From: Variovorax boronicumulans
Lineage (GTDB): Bacteria > Pseudomonadota > Gammaproteobacteria > Burkholderiales > Burkholderiaceae_C
DNA length: 64,000 bases
Assembly (NCBI RefSeq): GCF_030812215.1
Contig: NZ_JAUSSG010000012.1
Span: forward strand, 1 to 64,000
Reading direction: 5' to 3'
The notes under the pieces are model-generated. The model was given only the letters and a program-made list of their open reading frames with translations, ran no database searches and was not told where the DNA came from. Positions 52,275 through 63,191 of the stretch are shown piece after piece. The position numbers were made by a program, and so were the translations under genes. The stretch's first letter is position 1. Every line of letters begins with the position of its first letter.

Positions 52275-53954
52275 ATGCAAATGACACGGCGCCAGCCGCC
52301 GGCCCTGCAAGCCGCAGGACCGGTCTGGCGCCTTGCCTCGCTCGCCATCGCCATCGGCGTGCTCGCGCCGGTGCTCACGCTCCTGTGGCTCGCCTTTGGT
52401 ACCGGGGTCGGGCACTGGGGGCCGCTGTTCGCGCATGTGCTGCCGCAGGCGGCGCTCAACACGGCACTGCTGCTGGCCGGTGTCGGCACGCTGGTGCTGC
52501 TGATCGGCACGGGCTGCGCGTGGCTCGTCACGGCGCATGACTTTCCGGGGCGCGGCATGCTGCATTGGGCGCTGCTGCTGCCGCTCGCGATGCCGACCTA
52601 CATCGTCGCCTTCGCTTACCTCGACCTGCTGCATCCCATCGGCCCGGTGCAGGGCGCGATCCGCTGGATGCTGGGCTTCGACAGCCCGCGCCAGTTCCGG
52701 CTGCCCGACCTGCGCTCGATGCCTGGCGCGATCTTCGTGCTCGGCTTTGTGCTCTATCCGTATGTCTACATGACGGCGCGCGCGATGTTCATGACGCAGC
52801 CGGCGCACCTGCTGGAAGCCGCGCGCACGCTGGGCGAGAGCCGGCGCGGCGCGTTCTTTCGCGTGGCGCTGCCTCTCGCGCGCCCTGCGCTGGCGGTCGG
52901 GCTGAGCCTCGCGCTGCTCGAAACGCTCAACGACATCGGTGCATCGGAATTCCTCGGCGTGAACACGCTCACGGTCGCGGTCTACACGACGTGGATCACG
53001 CGCTCCGACCTGGCCGGTGCGGCGCAGATTGCATGCGCGATGCTGTTCGTGGTGGTGGCGCTGGTCTGGCTCGAACGCAATGGCCGCCGACACCAGCGCT
53101 TCGGCTCGTCGCAGCGCATGCGCGCAGTGCAACCGCGGCGCCTGCATGGCGGCGCGGGCTGGGCCGCGACGGCGGTCACTGCGCTGCCGGTGCTGATCGG
53201 TTTCGTGGCGCCTGCGCTGTATCTCGTCTGGGAAAGCGCCAAGCGCCTGCTTCAGGGCGGCGGCGTTTCGCACGGACTCATCGCGAGCCTCGGCAACACG
53301 ATCGCGCTGGCCGCGGGCGTCACCGTGGTTGCGGTGGCCGCGGGATTGATCGTCGCCTGGGCCGCGCGCAGCCAGGGCACAAGCCCCAACCGCGCACGCT
53401 GGCAGGCGCGCGCCGCCACGCTGGGCTACGCGGTGCCGGGCACGGTGCTCGCCATCGGCCTGCTCACGCCGGCGCTGGCCTTCGACGCCGCGCTCGCCAC
53501 CGCCTTCGGCTGGCAGGGCCTGCCGCTGATGAGCGCGGGCATCGTGCTGATCGTGGCCTGCGCGATCCGCTTCCTCGCGATGCCGGTCGGCGGCATCGAA
53601 GCCGGCCTCGCGCGCATTCCGCCTGCCATCGAGCAGGCCTCGCGCCTGCTCGGCGAAACCACCGCGGGCACGCTGCGCCGCGTGCACCTGCCGCTGCTGC
53701 AGCCCGCCATTGCCGCGGGGGCGCTGCTGGTCTTCGTCGATGCGATGAAGGAGTTGCCCGCCACGCTGCTGCTGCGCCCCGCCAACTTCGATACCCTGGC
53801 CACCTGGCTGTACGCCGAGGCCGCGCGCGGCACTTACGAAGAAGGCGCGATCGCGGCGCTCGCCATCGTGCTGGCCGGCCTTTTGCCGGTGGTGCTGCTG
53901 GCACGCAATCAGCTGGGCACGGCACCAGTCGCGCCCGTTCCAGAACACGCATGA
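52275..53954 (+). CDS. Fe(3+) ABC transporter permease (FbpB type)
   Basis: A 559-residue inner-membrane protein with about twelve transmembrane helices in two halves, each ending with an EAA-type loop (EAARTLGESRRGAFFRVALPLARPA and EQASRLLGETTAGTLRRVHLPLLQPA). The tandem arrangement is typical of ferric-iron permeases, which work as one fused chain. It begins 37 bases after fbpA and follows its frame in the operon. The central linker is Arg-rich. Confidence 0.85.
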   Translation: MQMTRRQPPALQAAGPVWRLASLAIAIGVLAPVLTLLWLAFGTGVGHWGPLFAHVLPQAALNTALLLAGVGTLVLLIGTGCAWLVTAHDFPGRGMLHWALLLPLAMPTYIVAFAYLDLLHPIGPVQGAIRWMLGFDSPRQFRLPDLRSMPGAIFVLGFVLYPYVYMTARAMFMTQPAHLLEAARTLGESRRGAFFRVALPLARPALAVGLSLALLETLNDIGASEFLGVNTLTVAVYTTWITRSDLAGAAQIACAMLFVVVALVWLERNGRRHQRFGSSQRMRAVQPRRLHGGAGWAATAVTALPVLIGFVAPALYLVWESAKRLLQGGGVSHGLIASLGNTIALAAGVTVVAVAAGLIVAWAARSQGTSPNRARWQARAATLGYAVPGTVLAIGLLTPALAFDAALATAFGWQGLPLMSAGIVLIVACAIRFLAMPVGGIEAGLARIPPAIEQASRLLGETTAGTLRRVHLPLLQPAIAAGALLVFVDAMKELPATLLLRPANFDTLATWLYAEAARGTYEEGAIAALAIVLAGLLPVVLLARNQLGTAPVAPVPEHA

Positions 53955-54027
53955 GCGCCGCGCCGTGCCGCCCCCAGCAAGCTCGCTCCCGCCTGGCGGG
54001 AAGGCGCACGGCGCCAAGGGTGTACCA

Positions 54028-54711
54028 ATGAGTTCTCCACTGCATCTCGAATCGATCCAGCTCGCGTACGACACGCCGCGCGGGCTGCACACCGTCGTCG
54101 ACGACTTTTCGCTGTCGCTCGCTGCCGGCGACATCGCCTGCCTGTTCGGCCCCTCGGGCTGCGGCAAGACGACGGTGCTGCGCGCCATCGCGGGCTTCGA
54201 GCCGCTGCGCGCGGGCACGATCCGCCTCGACGAAGTGGTGCTGTCTTCCGCTCGCTCGCACCTGCCGCCCGAACAGCGGCGCGTGGGGATGATGTTCCAG
54301 GAGTACGCGCTGTTCCCGCACCTCTCGGCCGCGAAGAACGTCGCCTTCGGGCTGCGTCGCCTCGACCGCGCGGCGCAGCAAGCGCGCGTGGCCGAGATGC
54401 TGGCGCTGGTGGGTCTGGCCGAGGCCGGCGAGCGCTACCCGCACGAGCTCTCGGGCGGGCAACAGCAACGCATCGCCCTGGCTCGCGCGCTCGCGCCTTC
54501 TCCGGCCCTGCTGCTGCTCGACGAACCGTTTTCCAATCTCGACGGCGGCACGCGCGAACGCCTGACTGCCGAGGTGCGCGGCATCCTCAAGCAAGCCGGC
54601 CAGACCGCCATCCTGGTCACGCACAACGAGGCCGAAGCGCATGCGATGGCCGACCGCATCGGCGTGATGCACAACGGACGCATCACGCACTGGCTCGATA
54701 CCGCGGCCTAG
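54028..54711 (+). CDS. ABC transporter ATP-binding protein (iron, short form)
   Basis: The 227-residue ATPase has Walker A GPSGCGKTT near residue 36, signature LSGGQQQRIALARAL, Walker B LLLLDEPFSNLD and an H-loop in LVTHNEAEAH. It is shorter than typical FbpC proteins (about 350 residues) and lacks the C-terminal TOBE regulatory domain. The in-frame ATG at 54028 gives a normal start; codons from 53965 are Pro/Gly-rich and rejected. It is the last gene of the iron operon. Confidence 0.85.
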   Translation: MSSPLHLESIQLAYDTPRGLHTVVDDFSLSLAAGDIACLFGPSGCGKTTVLRAIAGFEPLRAGTIRLDEVVLSSARSHLPPEQRRVGMMFQEYALFPHLSAAKNVAFGLRRLDRAAQQARVAEMLALVGLAEAGERYPHELSGGQQQRIALARALAPSPALLLLDEPFSNLDGGTRERLTAEVRGILKQAGQTAILVTHNEAEAHAMADRIGVMHNGRITHWLDTAA

Positions 54712-54811
54712 CACAAGGCGCCCAAACGGCGAATGGGCTTTCCGGGAAAAGGTTGTTCGGGATCGCAAGAATCGCGGCGATCCAAGTACCCAACCGAAGA
54801 CGGAGAGCCCC

Positions 54812-55492
54812 ATGTCCCAACCCCTCACCCTCGTCAGCCATCTGCTGTGCCCCTACGTCCAGCGCGCCGCCATCGCGCTCGGCGAAAAAGGCGTGCCCTT
54901 CGAGCGCGTCGTGATCGACCTCGCGAACAAGCCCCAGTGGTTTCTCGACATCTCGCCACTCGGCAAGGTTCCGCTGCTGAAAGTGCAGCGCCCCGACGGC
55001 ACCGAGGCCGTGCTGTTCGAGAGCAACGTGATCTGCGAGTACCTCGAAGAAACGCAGCCCGGCGCGCGCCTGCACCCCGAAGACCCGCTCACCCGCGCCG
55101 AGCACCGTGCGTGGATGGAGTTCGGTTCGGCCATCCTCGCCGACCTCTGGGGTTACGAAACCACGCAGGACGCGGCCGTGTTCGAGCAGAAGCGCCTCGC
55201 GCTGGTCGCGAAGTTCGAGCGCGTCGAAGCGGCGCTCGGCGCCGGCCCTTACTTCGCGGGCAAGGACTTCAGCCTGGTCGATGCGGTGTTCGCGCCGGTG
55301 TTCCGTTACTTCGAGGTGTTCGACACGCTCATCGATTCGCGCATCTTCGCCGCGCTGCCCAAGGTCGATGCCTGGCGCAAGGCGCTGGCTGCCCGGCCGA
55401 GCGTGCGCAACGCGGTGGTGCCCGAGTACCCGCAGCACCTGATGGAATTCCTCAAGCGCCACGAGGCCCACCTGCTGACAGCGGCGGCTTGA
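54812..55492 (+). CDS. Glutathione S-transferase-family protein
   Basis: A 226-residue GST with thioredoxin-like N-terminal fold (VSHLLCPYVQRAAIALGEKGVPFERV, then LGKVPLLKV and the glutathione-binding VLFESNVICEYLEE) and a helical C-terminal domain (YFAGKDFSLVDAVFAPVFRYFE). The CPYV residue near the start suits the omega/cysteine-type GSTs, which act on thiol transfer or dehalogenation. It precedes glyoxalase I, another glutathione-dependent enzyme, by 70 bases. Confidence 0.85.
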   Translation: MSQPLTLVSHLLCPYVQRAAIALGEKGVPFERVVIDLANKPQWFLDISPLGKVPLLKVQRPDGTEAVLFESNVICEYLEETQPGARLHPEDPLTRAEHRAWMEFGSAILADLWGYETTQDAAVFEQKRLALVAKFERVEAALGAGPYFAGKDFSLVDAVFAPVFRYFEVFDTLIDSRIFAALPKVDAWRKALAARPSVRNAVVPEYPQHLMEFLKRHEAHLLTAAA

Positions 55493-55562
55493 TCGCTGCG
55501 GCGGGAAGCCGACAATAGCGGCTCCCCTCCCCTTTTCCCTCATAACTACACGGCACCACGAG

Positions 55563-55976
55563 ATGCGATTCCTCCACACCATGCTGCGCGTTGGCAACCT
55601 CCAGCGCTCCATCGACTTCTACACCAAGGTGCTCGGCATGAACCTGCTGCGCACGTCGGAAAACCCCGAGTACAAGTACAGCCTCGCCTTCCTCGGCTTC
55701 GACAAGGGCAACCCCGAGCAGGCCGAGATCGAGCTCACCTACAACTGGGGCACCGAGAGCTACGACCTGGGTACCGCCTACGGCCACATCGCGCTCGGCG
55801 TGCCCGATGCATACGCGGCCTGCGAAAAGATCAAGGCGGCGGGCGGCAACGTGACGCGCGAAGCCGGTCCGGTCAAGGGCGGCACCACGGTGATCGCCTT
55901 CGTGACGGACCCTGACGGCTACAAGATCGAACTGATCCAACGTGCCGAGCACGCCGAAGGCGCCGGCCTGCGCTGA
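55563..55976 (+). CDS. gloA: Lactoylglutathione lyase (glyoxalase I)
   Basis: GloA converts the methylglyoxal-glutathione hemithioacetal to S-lactoylglutathione, detoxifying methylglyoxal. The 137-residue length is that of the bacterial Ni-dependent type. Metal ligands match: His5 (MRFLHTML), Glu in QAEIELTYN, His in YGHIALGVPD and Glu in YKIELIQR. The DUF1697 gene follows 17 bases later and may be co-transcribed. Confidence 0.93.
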   Translation: MRFLHTMLRVGNLQRSIDFYTKVLGMNLLRTSENPEYKYSLAFLGFDKGNPEQAEIELTYNWGTESYDLGTAYGHIALGVPDAYAACEKIKAAGGNVTREAGPVKGGTTVIAFVTDPDGYKIELIQRAEHAEGAGLR

Positions 55977-55993
55977 AGCACGCGGGCAACGCC

Positions 55994-56560
55994 ATGGCCA
56001 GCCCGAAGAAGGAACAGAAGAAGGCGACGACAGCGCGCCACGTCGCGTTGCTGCGCGGCGTGAACGTCAACGGCATCACCGTCAAGAGCGCCGAACTGAA
56101 AGCGCTCTTCGTCGAACTCGGCTTCGGCGCGGTGCGCACGGTGCTCGCGAGCGGCAACGTGCTGTTCGACACCGACGAGCGCGATGCCGACGCCTTGCGC
56201 ACGCGCATCGAGCAGGCGCTGCGCGATCGCTTCGGCTACGACGCATGGATCGTGCTGCTCACGCAGAAGCAGGTGGCCGACATGGCCGCAGCGTATCCCT
56301 TCGAACGCATCGACGAAGAGCGGCATCCGTACCTCGTGTTCGGCTCCAACCCCGCGATGCTCGACGAGGTGATGGAAAAGGCCGGCACCATCGACCCGAA
56401 GCTCGAGCGGCTGAAGCAAGGCAAAGGCGTGCTGTATTGGCAATGCTCGCGCGGCGAAAGCACCGATACGCCGGTGGCCAAGCTGCTGGCGAAGACGCGC
56501 TACAAATCGAGCACGACAGCGCGCAACCTGCGCACGGTCGAGAAGCTCCTCATGGACTAG
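55994..56560 (+). CDS. DUF1697-family protein
   Basis: The 188-residue protein belongs to the DUF1697 family by its start, VALLRGVNVNGITVKSAELKALF, and its middle, GFGAVRTVLASGNVLFDT, with the closing TTARNLRTVEKLL. The family is widespread in bacteria and has no firmly established biochemical role. It has no signal peptide. It lies 17 bases after gloA. Confidence 0.85.
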   Translation: MASPKKEQKKATTARHVALLRGVNVNGITVKSAELKALFVELGFGAVRTVLASGNVLFDTDERDADALRTRIEQALRDRFGYDAWIVLLTQKQVADMAAAYPFERIDEERHPYLVFGSNPAMLDEVMEKAGTIDPKLERLKQGKGVLYWQCSRGESTDTPVAKLLAKTRYKSSTTARNLRTVEKLLMD

Positions 56561-56580
56561 GGCCTGTTCACAGGCCCGAA

Positions 56581-57308
56581 TCAGCAGCCCAGCAGATCGG
56601 CCAGCTGGTCGATGTCGCGCGCATGCAGGCTGTTGTCCGGCTGCGGCGAAACATCCTTCGGCTTGGCGCGGCCGAACTCGTGGGGGCGCTCGATGTAGGC
56701 GGTCTTGAGGCCGCACACGCGTGCGGCCGCAAGGTCGTCATGGTGCGCAGCCGCCAGCATCACCTGCCCCGGCGTTGCATCGAACACGCCGGCCACGCCG
56801 AGGTAGGTGCGCGGATCGGGCTTGTAGGCCTTGAACACCTCGGCCGACAGCACGCAGTCCCAGGGCAGGCCCGCACGCTTGGCCATCTCGGTCAGCAAAC
56901 CGATGTGCCGTTCGAGAGCGTGCAGATGGTGAACTTCTTCTTGAGCCGCGTGAGCCCGGGCACCGAATCGGGCCACGCCGGCAGCCGGTGCCACGCACGG
57001 CTCAGGTCGCGCTTGGCGGCGGTGTCGAGGCGATCGGCCAGGTCGAAATCGCGCAGCACCTGCTCGAGCATGCTCAGGTGCAGCTCGTCGAGCAGCGTGA
57101 AGCCGCCCTCGCCCGCCGCGATGCGCTCCATCACCGCCTTCATTGCCGGCTGGTAGCCGGCACGCCATGCAAGTGCGAAGGTCGCGCCCTCCACGCCCGG
57201 CAGCACGCGCTCGACCTCGGCGGCAATGCCGCTGTGCCAGTCGACCACCGTGCCGAACACGTCGAATGCGATGACCTTCAGGTCGCTCGCGTCGAACGCG
57301 GCGTCCAT
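56581..57308 (-). pseudogene. Haloacid dehalogenase type II, broken by a one-base deletion
   Basis: The gene encodes an HAD-superfamily protein like L-2-haloacid dehalogenase (about 242 residues if repaired). The nucleophile region FDVFGTVVDW, motif II LSNG, the motif III lysine (AYKPDP) and the motif IV region HHDD are all present. After LSNG the frame ends early, near 56892; the second half, starting IGLLTEMAKRAGL, continues in the next frame. One base inserted between 56906 and 56907 (GTG to GTTG on the plus strand) would restore LSNGNIGLL. It may be a recent mutation or a sequencing error. It follows eda by one base. Confidence 0.8.
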
Positions 57309-57309
57309 G

Positions 57310-57941
57310 TCAGCGGGGCAGCTGGCTCGCTGCGCGTGCCAGCTGTTCGATGCGCGTCCAGTCGCCGTCGCGGATCGCGTCCGTGGGCACGATCCACGAG
57401 CCGCCCACGCAGGCCACGTTCGACAGCGCGAGAAACTCGGCCGCGTTGCCCGCATGGATGCCGCCGGTGGGGCAGAAAGTGACATCGCCGAACGGGCCCT
57501 GCCAGGCCTTGAGCATCGGCAGGCCACCCGCTTGCAGCGCGGGGAAGAACTTGAGCTCGGTGTAGCCGTCTTCCTGCGCCGTCATGATTTCGCTGCCGGT
57601 CGCCACACCAGGCAAGAGCGGCAGCCCGAGGTCGTGGCAGGCCTTGCCGACCGCGCGCGTGTAGCCCGGGCTCACGCCGAACTTGGCGCCAGCCAGCGCC
57701 GAAGCCTGCGCATCGGCCGCGCTGCGGATGGTGCCGGCGCCGGCCACGGCTTCGGGCACTTCCTTGGCGATGGCCTCGATGCACTGCAGCGCCTGCGGCG
57801 TGCGCAGCGTGACCTCGAGCATGCGGATGCCGCCGGCCACCAGCGCGCGCGCCAGGGGAATGGCGTCTTTCACGTCGTTGAGCACGATGACCGGAATGAC
57901 CGGTGCGTCGCGCATCACATCGAGGGCGGTGAGTTTGTCGT

Positions 57942-57951
<10 letters not shown>
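57310..57951 (-). CDS. eda: KDPG/KHG aldolase Eda
   Basis: Eda cleaves 2-keto-3-deoxy-6-phosphogluconate into pyruvate and glyceraldehyde 3-phosphate, completing the Entner-Doudoroff pathway. The 213-residue protein has VIPVIVLNDVKDA, EVTLRTPQAL, AGAGTIRSA, the Schiff-base lysine region YTELKFFPALQAGG and GGIHAGNAAEFLALSNV. AAGGAG lies seven bases before the ATG at 57951, which overlaps the end of edd; ATG 57945 is a second option. It is distinct from DgoA at 44.3 kb. Confidence 0.93.
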
Positions 57952-59777
<1,826 letters not shown>

Positions 59778-59934
59778 GGGGGTAGTTGGCTCTTGCTGCG
59801 TGTCGCCGGAGCGACTGGAGGCCTGAAGACCCATCGTACCAAGGCAGGCGCAAATGGCCGATGAAATCCGGGCGCCAAACGATACGAATTTACTCAGGCT
59901 TGGCCCATGGCGACCTCAAGCGGCGCACCAATGA

Positions 59935-59962
59935 AAAAGCCCGGCAATGCCGGGCTTTATTG
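59935..59962. terminator. Bidirectional hairpin terminator
   Basis: GCCCGGC AAT GCCGGGC is a seven-base-pair stem with AAAAA on the left side and TTTATT on the right. It would end transcription of the OmpA-like gene (minus strand) 19 bases past its stop codon. Confidence 0.75.
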
Positions 59963-59980
59963 CGGGTGTCGCGGGTGTGT

Positions 59981-60544
59981 TCAATCCACCAGCCTGGCCT
60001 CGACGCGACGCGCCTCGGCGTTGTTGCCCGACCCCGCCGTCACCTCGGGCTTCTGCAGGTCGATCTTGGAGGCCGGAACGCCCAGGCCGACGAGCACGTC
60101 GCGCACCATCTCGGCACGCTTCTTCGCGAGCGATTCGTTGAGGGCTGCGTCGCCGGTGGTGTCGTGGAAGCCCGAGACCACCACCTTGCGGCCGCTCTCC
60201 ACGCCCTTGATGACCGCGGCCAGCGCCTCGGCGGCGCCCGGTGCGAGGTCGGCGCTGCCGGTGGCGAAGTAGAAGTTCACCACGCCGTTGACCACGCGGA
60301 TGCTCGCGCCATCGGGGATCGTGACCGTGACCGTCTCGGTCACTTCGGCCAGCCTGGGCGCTTCGCCGGGTGCGGGCGACGAGATCACCACGGCCGGGGG
60401 CGTGCCCTGTGCCGCGACCGCGGCACCGGAGGCGCTGTGACCCTTGTGCCAGATCACGATGCCCACGACAAAGAAGATCACCAGCGCGATCAGCGCCATG
60501 AGAAAGCCGAGGATGAAATTCTGCTGGCCGTCGTCGTCGCTCAT
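59981..60544 (-). CDS. Membrane-anchored OmpA-domain protein
   Basis: A 187-residue protein with one transmembrane helix near residues 11-32 (LGFLMALIALVIFFVVGIVIW) and a periplasmic OmpA-C domain: VNFYFATGSADLAPGAAEALAAV, VVVSGFHDTTGDAALNESLAKKRAEMVRDVLVGLGV and a final NNAEARRVEARL. It would tie the membrane to peptidoglycan. The asparagine/arginine motif of the peptidoglycan-binding loop (NxxLAxxRA-type) is recognisable. It diverges from the ChaC-like gene. Confidence 0.82.
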   Translation of the reverse strand: MSDDDGQQNFILGFLMALIALVIFFVVGIVIWHKGHSASGAAVAAQGTPPAVVISSPAPGEAPRLAEVTETVTVTIPDGASIRVVNGVVNFYFATGSADLAPGAAEALAAVIKGVESGRKVVVSGFHDTTGDAALNESLAKKRAEMVRDVLVGLGVPASKIDLQKPEVTAGSGNNAEARRVEARLVD

Positions 60545-60589
60545 GGGTGCGCGTGCTCCGTAATTGAGGGGTCGGTAAATAATGGTGCG

Positions 60590-61387
60590 GTGAACCATGA
60601 CTCCGAAATTGTAGGCGGCGCTCCTGACAGGCCCGTGTCGGACCCCGCGCCGAATCCGGGCCCGCCCGGCCTGGACCCCATGCCCAGGCCCCTGCGCGAT
60701 CCGCAGCCCATGCTCGAGCGCGCGATTGCCGACTGGGGCGGGCACGACGACCTCTGGCTGTTCGGCTACGGCTCGCTGATCTGGCGGCCGGAGTTCGGCT
60801 TCATCGAGCGGCGCCCGGCCTGGGTGCACGGCTGGCACCGGGCGCTGAAGATGTGGAGCCGCGTGAACCGCGGCAGCGTCCAGACGCCGGGCCTCGTGTT
60901 CGGCCTGCTCTCGGGCGGCAGTTGCCGCGGCATGGTGTTCCGGGTGCCCAAGGCCGACGGGCTCGAAACGCTGCGCCGCCTCTGGCTGCGCGAGATGCCC
61001 ACCGGCGTGTACGACCCCAAGTGGCTGCGCTGCGGCACCGCCGAGGGGCATGTCAACGCGCTGGCCTTCACGCTGTCGCGGCGCAGTCCCAACTTCACTG
61101 GCGACCTGAGCGACGAGCGCTACCGCCACATCTTCGCCCACGCGGTCGGCCGCTACGGCAGCTCGCTCGACTATGCGCAGCAGACGCTGCTCGAACTGCA
61201 GCGGCATTCGATCCACGATGCGGCGCTGGCGCGGCTGGTGGCACTGGCCGAGGCCAAACAGGCATCCGAGGCAGCCGCCGATTGCGATACCTCCCCGGCT
61301 TCGGTATATGTTCCGGGGTCTTCCGACAATTCCTCTTCCCAACCTTCATCCGGGCCTTTGTCCGGACCGTCCAAGGAAAAACCATGA
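60590..61387 (+). CDS. ChaC-like gamma-glutamylcyclotransferase
   Basis: A 265-residue enzyme of the ChaC group, which releases 5-oxoproline from glutathione. WLFGYGSLIWRPEFGF near residue 60 and the Arg/Tyr-rich RALKMWSRVNRGS are family signatures, with the catalytic-type Glu in LWLREMPTGVYDP. The start is unclear: GTG at 60590 gives the length used here, ATG at 60680 gives 235 residues. The proline-rich N-terminus and the Ser/Pro-rich C-terminus look disordered. Its stop overlaps the sodC start (ATGA). Confidence 0.8.
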   Translation: MNHDSEIVGGAPDRPVSDPAPNPGPPGLDPMPRPLRDPQPMLERAIADWGGHDDLWLFGYGSLIWRPEFGFIERRPAWVHGWHRALKMWSRVNRGSVQTPGLVFGLLSGGSCRGMVFRVPKADGLETLRRLWLREMPTGVYDPKWLRCGTAEGHVNALAFTLSRRSPNFTGDLSDERYRHIFAHAVGRYGSSLDYAQQTLLELQRHSIHDAALARLVALAEAKQASEAAADCDTSPASVYVPGSSDNSSSQPSSGPLSGPSKEKP

Positions 61388-61923
61388 ACCATCGTCGTCT
61401 CTTCGCCACTGGCACCGCCCTCCTGGCCACCGCCGTGCTCGCCGCCTGCGGCAGCATGGGGGGCAAGCCGAGCACGGCCGTCGAGCTGGTGCCGACCGCT
61501 GCGATCACGCCCAACCCGACCCGCGGCACGGTCAAGCTCACCGCCCTGGACCACGGCGTGCGCGTCTCGGGCGAAGTGCGCGGCCTCGTGCCGGGAAGCG
61601 AGCACGGCTTCCATATCCATGAAAAGGGCGACTGCGGCGACAACGGCAACGCCTCGGGCGGCCACTTCAACCCGACTGGCGGCACGCACGGCAAGTTCGC
61701 CGCGCCGGGCAGCCATGCCGGCGAACTGCCGAGCCTGGTGGCCGACGCCGGCGGCGTGGCGCGCTTCAGCGTGGACGACCACTCGATCTCGCTGACCGAC
61801 GGCGCCGCCAACAACGTGGTCGGCCGCGCGCTGGTGGTTCATCGCGACCGCGACGACTTCACGACGCAACCGGCCGGCAACTCCGGCCCGCGCATCGCCT
61901 GCGCCGTGATCCCGAAGGGCTGA
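61384..61923 (+). CDS. sodC: Superoxide dismutase [Cu-Zn], lipoprotein
   Basis: The 179-residue enzyme dismutates superoxide outside the cytoplasm. The signal ends in lipobox VLAAC at residues 18-22, so it is membrane-anchored. Copper and zinc ligands are visible in GFHIHEKGDC, GGHFNPTGGTHG and LVVHRDRDDF, with a disulfide pair formed by the Cys in KGDC and the Cys in RIACAV. It is translationally coupled to the ChaC-like gene. Together they suggest response to redox stress. Confidence 0.93.
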   Translation: MNHRRLFATGTALLATAVLAACGSMGGKPSTAVELVPTAAITPNPTRGTVKLTALDHGVRVSGEVRGLVPGSEHGFHIHEKGDCGDNGNASGGHFNPTGGTHGKFAAPGSHAGELPSLVADAGGVARFSVDDHSISLTDGAANNVVGRALVVHRDRDDFTTQPAGNSGPRIACAVIPKG

Positions 61924-61932
61924 TCCGCCCGA

Positions 61933-62499
61933 TCAGCGTCCCGCGCGTTCGAGCCACAGCGCCTCGGCGCGTGCCAGGGCCTCGGGGGTGTCGATGTCGG
62001 TCACGATGCCGGCATCGTCCACCACCAGGTCGGCAACCGAGTCGATCGCGCGCATCGACCGGAGAACCGGCGATGCGCCCAGGTTCCCTTCCAGCGCTGC
62101 GAGCTGCGCGCGGCATCCGGCGGCAAAGGCGACCGGGTGGCCGCGCTCTCCCATGAACTGCGGCTGCACCGCATTCACCCGGCCGTTGAGCGCGCCGGCC
62201 ACGGCCCGCAGCGTCTCGGGCCGCACCAGCGGCAGATCGCCCGGCAGGATCAGCCAGCCGATGGCATCGGGCGTTGCGCGCACCGCGGCGGCAATCGAAT
62301 CGCCCATGCCCGGATGGCCCACGTCTTCCAGGTGCCACGGCAGGCCGCTCGCGCGCACAGCATCGAGCGTGCGTTCCAGCACCGGCTTGCCCGCGAGCAG
62401 GGCCTTCAGTTTCGAGCCCGTGCCGCCGGCTGCAATGAAGCGCTCGCCCCGGCCGGAGGCCAGCACGATCACCACGGGAGAATTCGCCTTTGTCGTCAT
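61933..62499 (-). CDS. MobA-like nucleotidyltransferase
   Basis: A 188-residue protein with the nucleotide-binding LASGRGERF near residue 13 (LAxGxGxRF) and the middle block GWLILPGDLPLVRPETL, as in MocA/MobA-type enzymes that attach nucleotides to molybdopterin. It could be MocA, which makes molybdopterin cytosine dinucleotide, but members of the family also act on sugars. No molybdoenzyme gene is near. It converges on sodC and its start lies 30 bases from the divergent pdxH start. Confidence 0.75.
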   Translation of the reverse strand: MTTKANSPVVIVLASGRGERFIAAGGTGSKLKALLAGKPVLERTLDAVRASGLPWHLEDVGHPGMGDSIAAAVRATPDAIGWLILPGDLPLVRPETLRAVAGALNGRVNAVQPQFMGERGHPVAFAAGCRAQLAALEGNLGASPVLRSMRAIDSVADLVVDDAGIVTDIDTPEALARAEALWLERAGR

Positions 62500-62528
62500 G
62501 GGCCGAGTATGTGCGCAACAATCCCGGC

Positions 62529-63182
62529 ATGACTTCCCCTCTCTCCAACGAAGCGCTCGCCGCGCTGCGCAAGAGCTACGAACGCGCCGAGCTCGGCGAA
62601 GCCCACAGCGCGGACGATCCGCTGAAGCAATTCGAACGCTGGCTCACCGAGGCCATCGACGCGCAGGTGCCCGAGCCCAATGCGATGACGCTGTGCACCG
62701 TGGGCAGCGACCTGCGGCCCTCGAGCCGCATCGTGCTGATCAAGGGCTACGACGCGCGCGGCCTCGTCTGGTACACCAACTACGAGAGCCGCAAGGGCCG
62801 CGAGCTCTCGGGCAATCCGTATGCGTCGCTGCAGTTCCACTGGGTCGAGCTCGAGCGCGTGGTGCGCATCGAAGGCCGTGTCGAGAAGGCCGGCGCCGAC
62901 GAGAGCGACGCCTACTTCGCGAGCCGACCGCTCGATTCGCGCATCGGCGCCTGGGCCAGCCCGCAGAGCGAAGTGATCAGCGGTCGCGACGTGCTGGTGA
63001 AGAACGCGGCCGTGGCCGCCGCCAAGCACCTGCTCTCGCCGCCGCGTCCGCCGCACTGGGGCGGCTACCGCCTGGTGCCGGACCGCTGGGAGTTCTGGCA
63101 GGGCCGCAAGAGCCGGCTGCACGACCGGCTGCGCTACCGGCTCGAAGGCACGGACTGGGTGCGCGAGCGGCTCGCGCCCTGA
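62529..63182 (+). CDS. pdxH: Pyridoxamine 5'-phosphate oxidase
   Basis: PdxH oxidises pyridoxine or pyridoxamine 5'-phosphate to pyridoxal 5'-phosphate with FMN and O2. The 217-residue protein contains SSRIVLIKGYDARGLVWYTNYESRKG and the C-terminal signature WGGYRLVPDRWEFWQGRKSRLHDR. The start at 62529 has no Shine-Dalgarno but AACAAT at 62517-62522, six bases upstream, may be a -10 of a leaderless message. It diverges from the MobA-like gene. Confidence 0.92.
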   Translation: MTSPLSNEALAALRKSYERAELGEAHSADDPLKQFERWLTEAIDAQVPEPNAMTLCTVGSDLRPSSRIVLIKGYDARGLVWYTNYESRKGRELSGNPYASLQFHWVELERVVRIEGRVEKAGADESDAYFASRPLDSRIGAWASPQSEVISGRDVLVKNAAVAAAKHLLSPPRPPHWGGYRLVPDRWEFWQGRKSRLHDRLRYRLEGTDWVRERLAP

Positions 63183-63191
63183 ACGTTCCTG

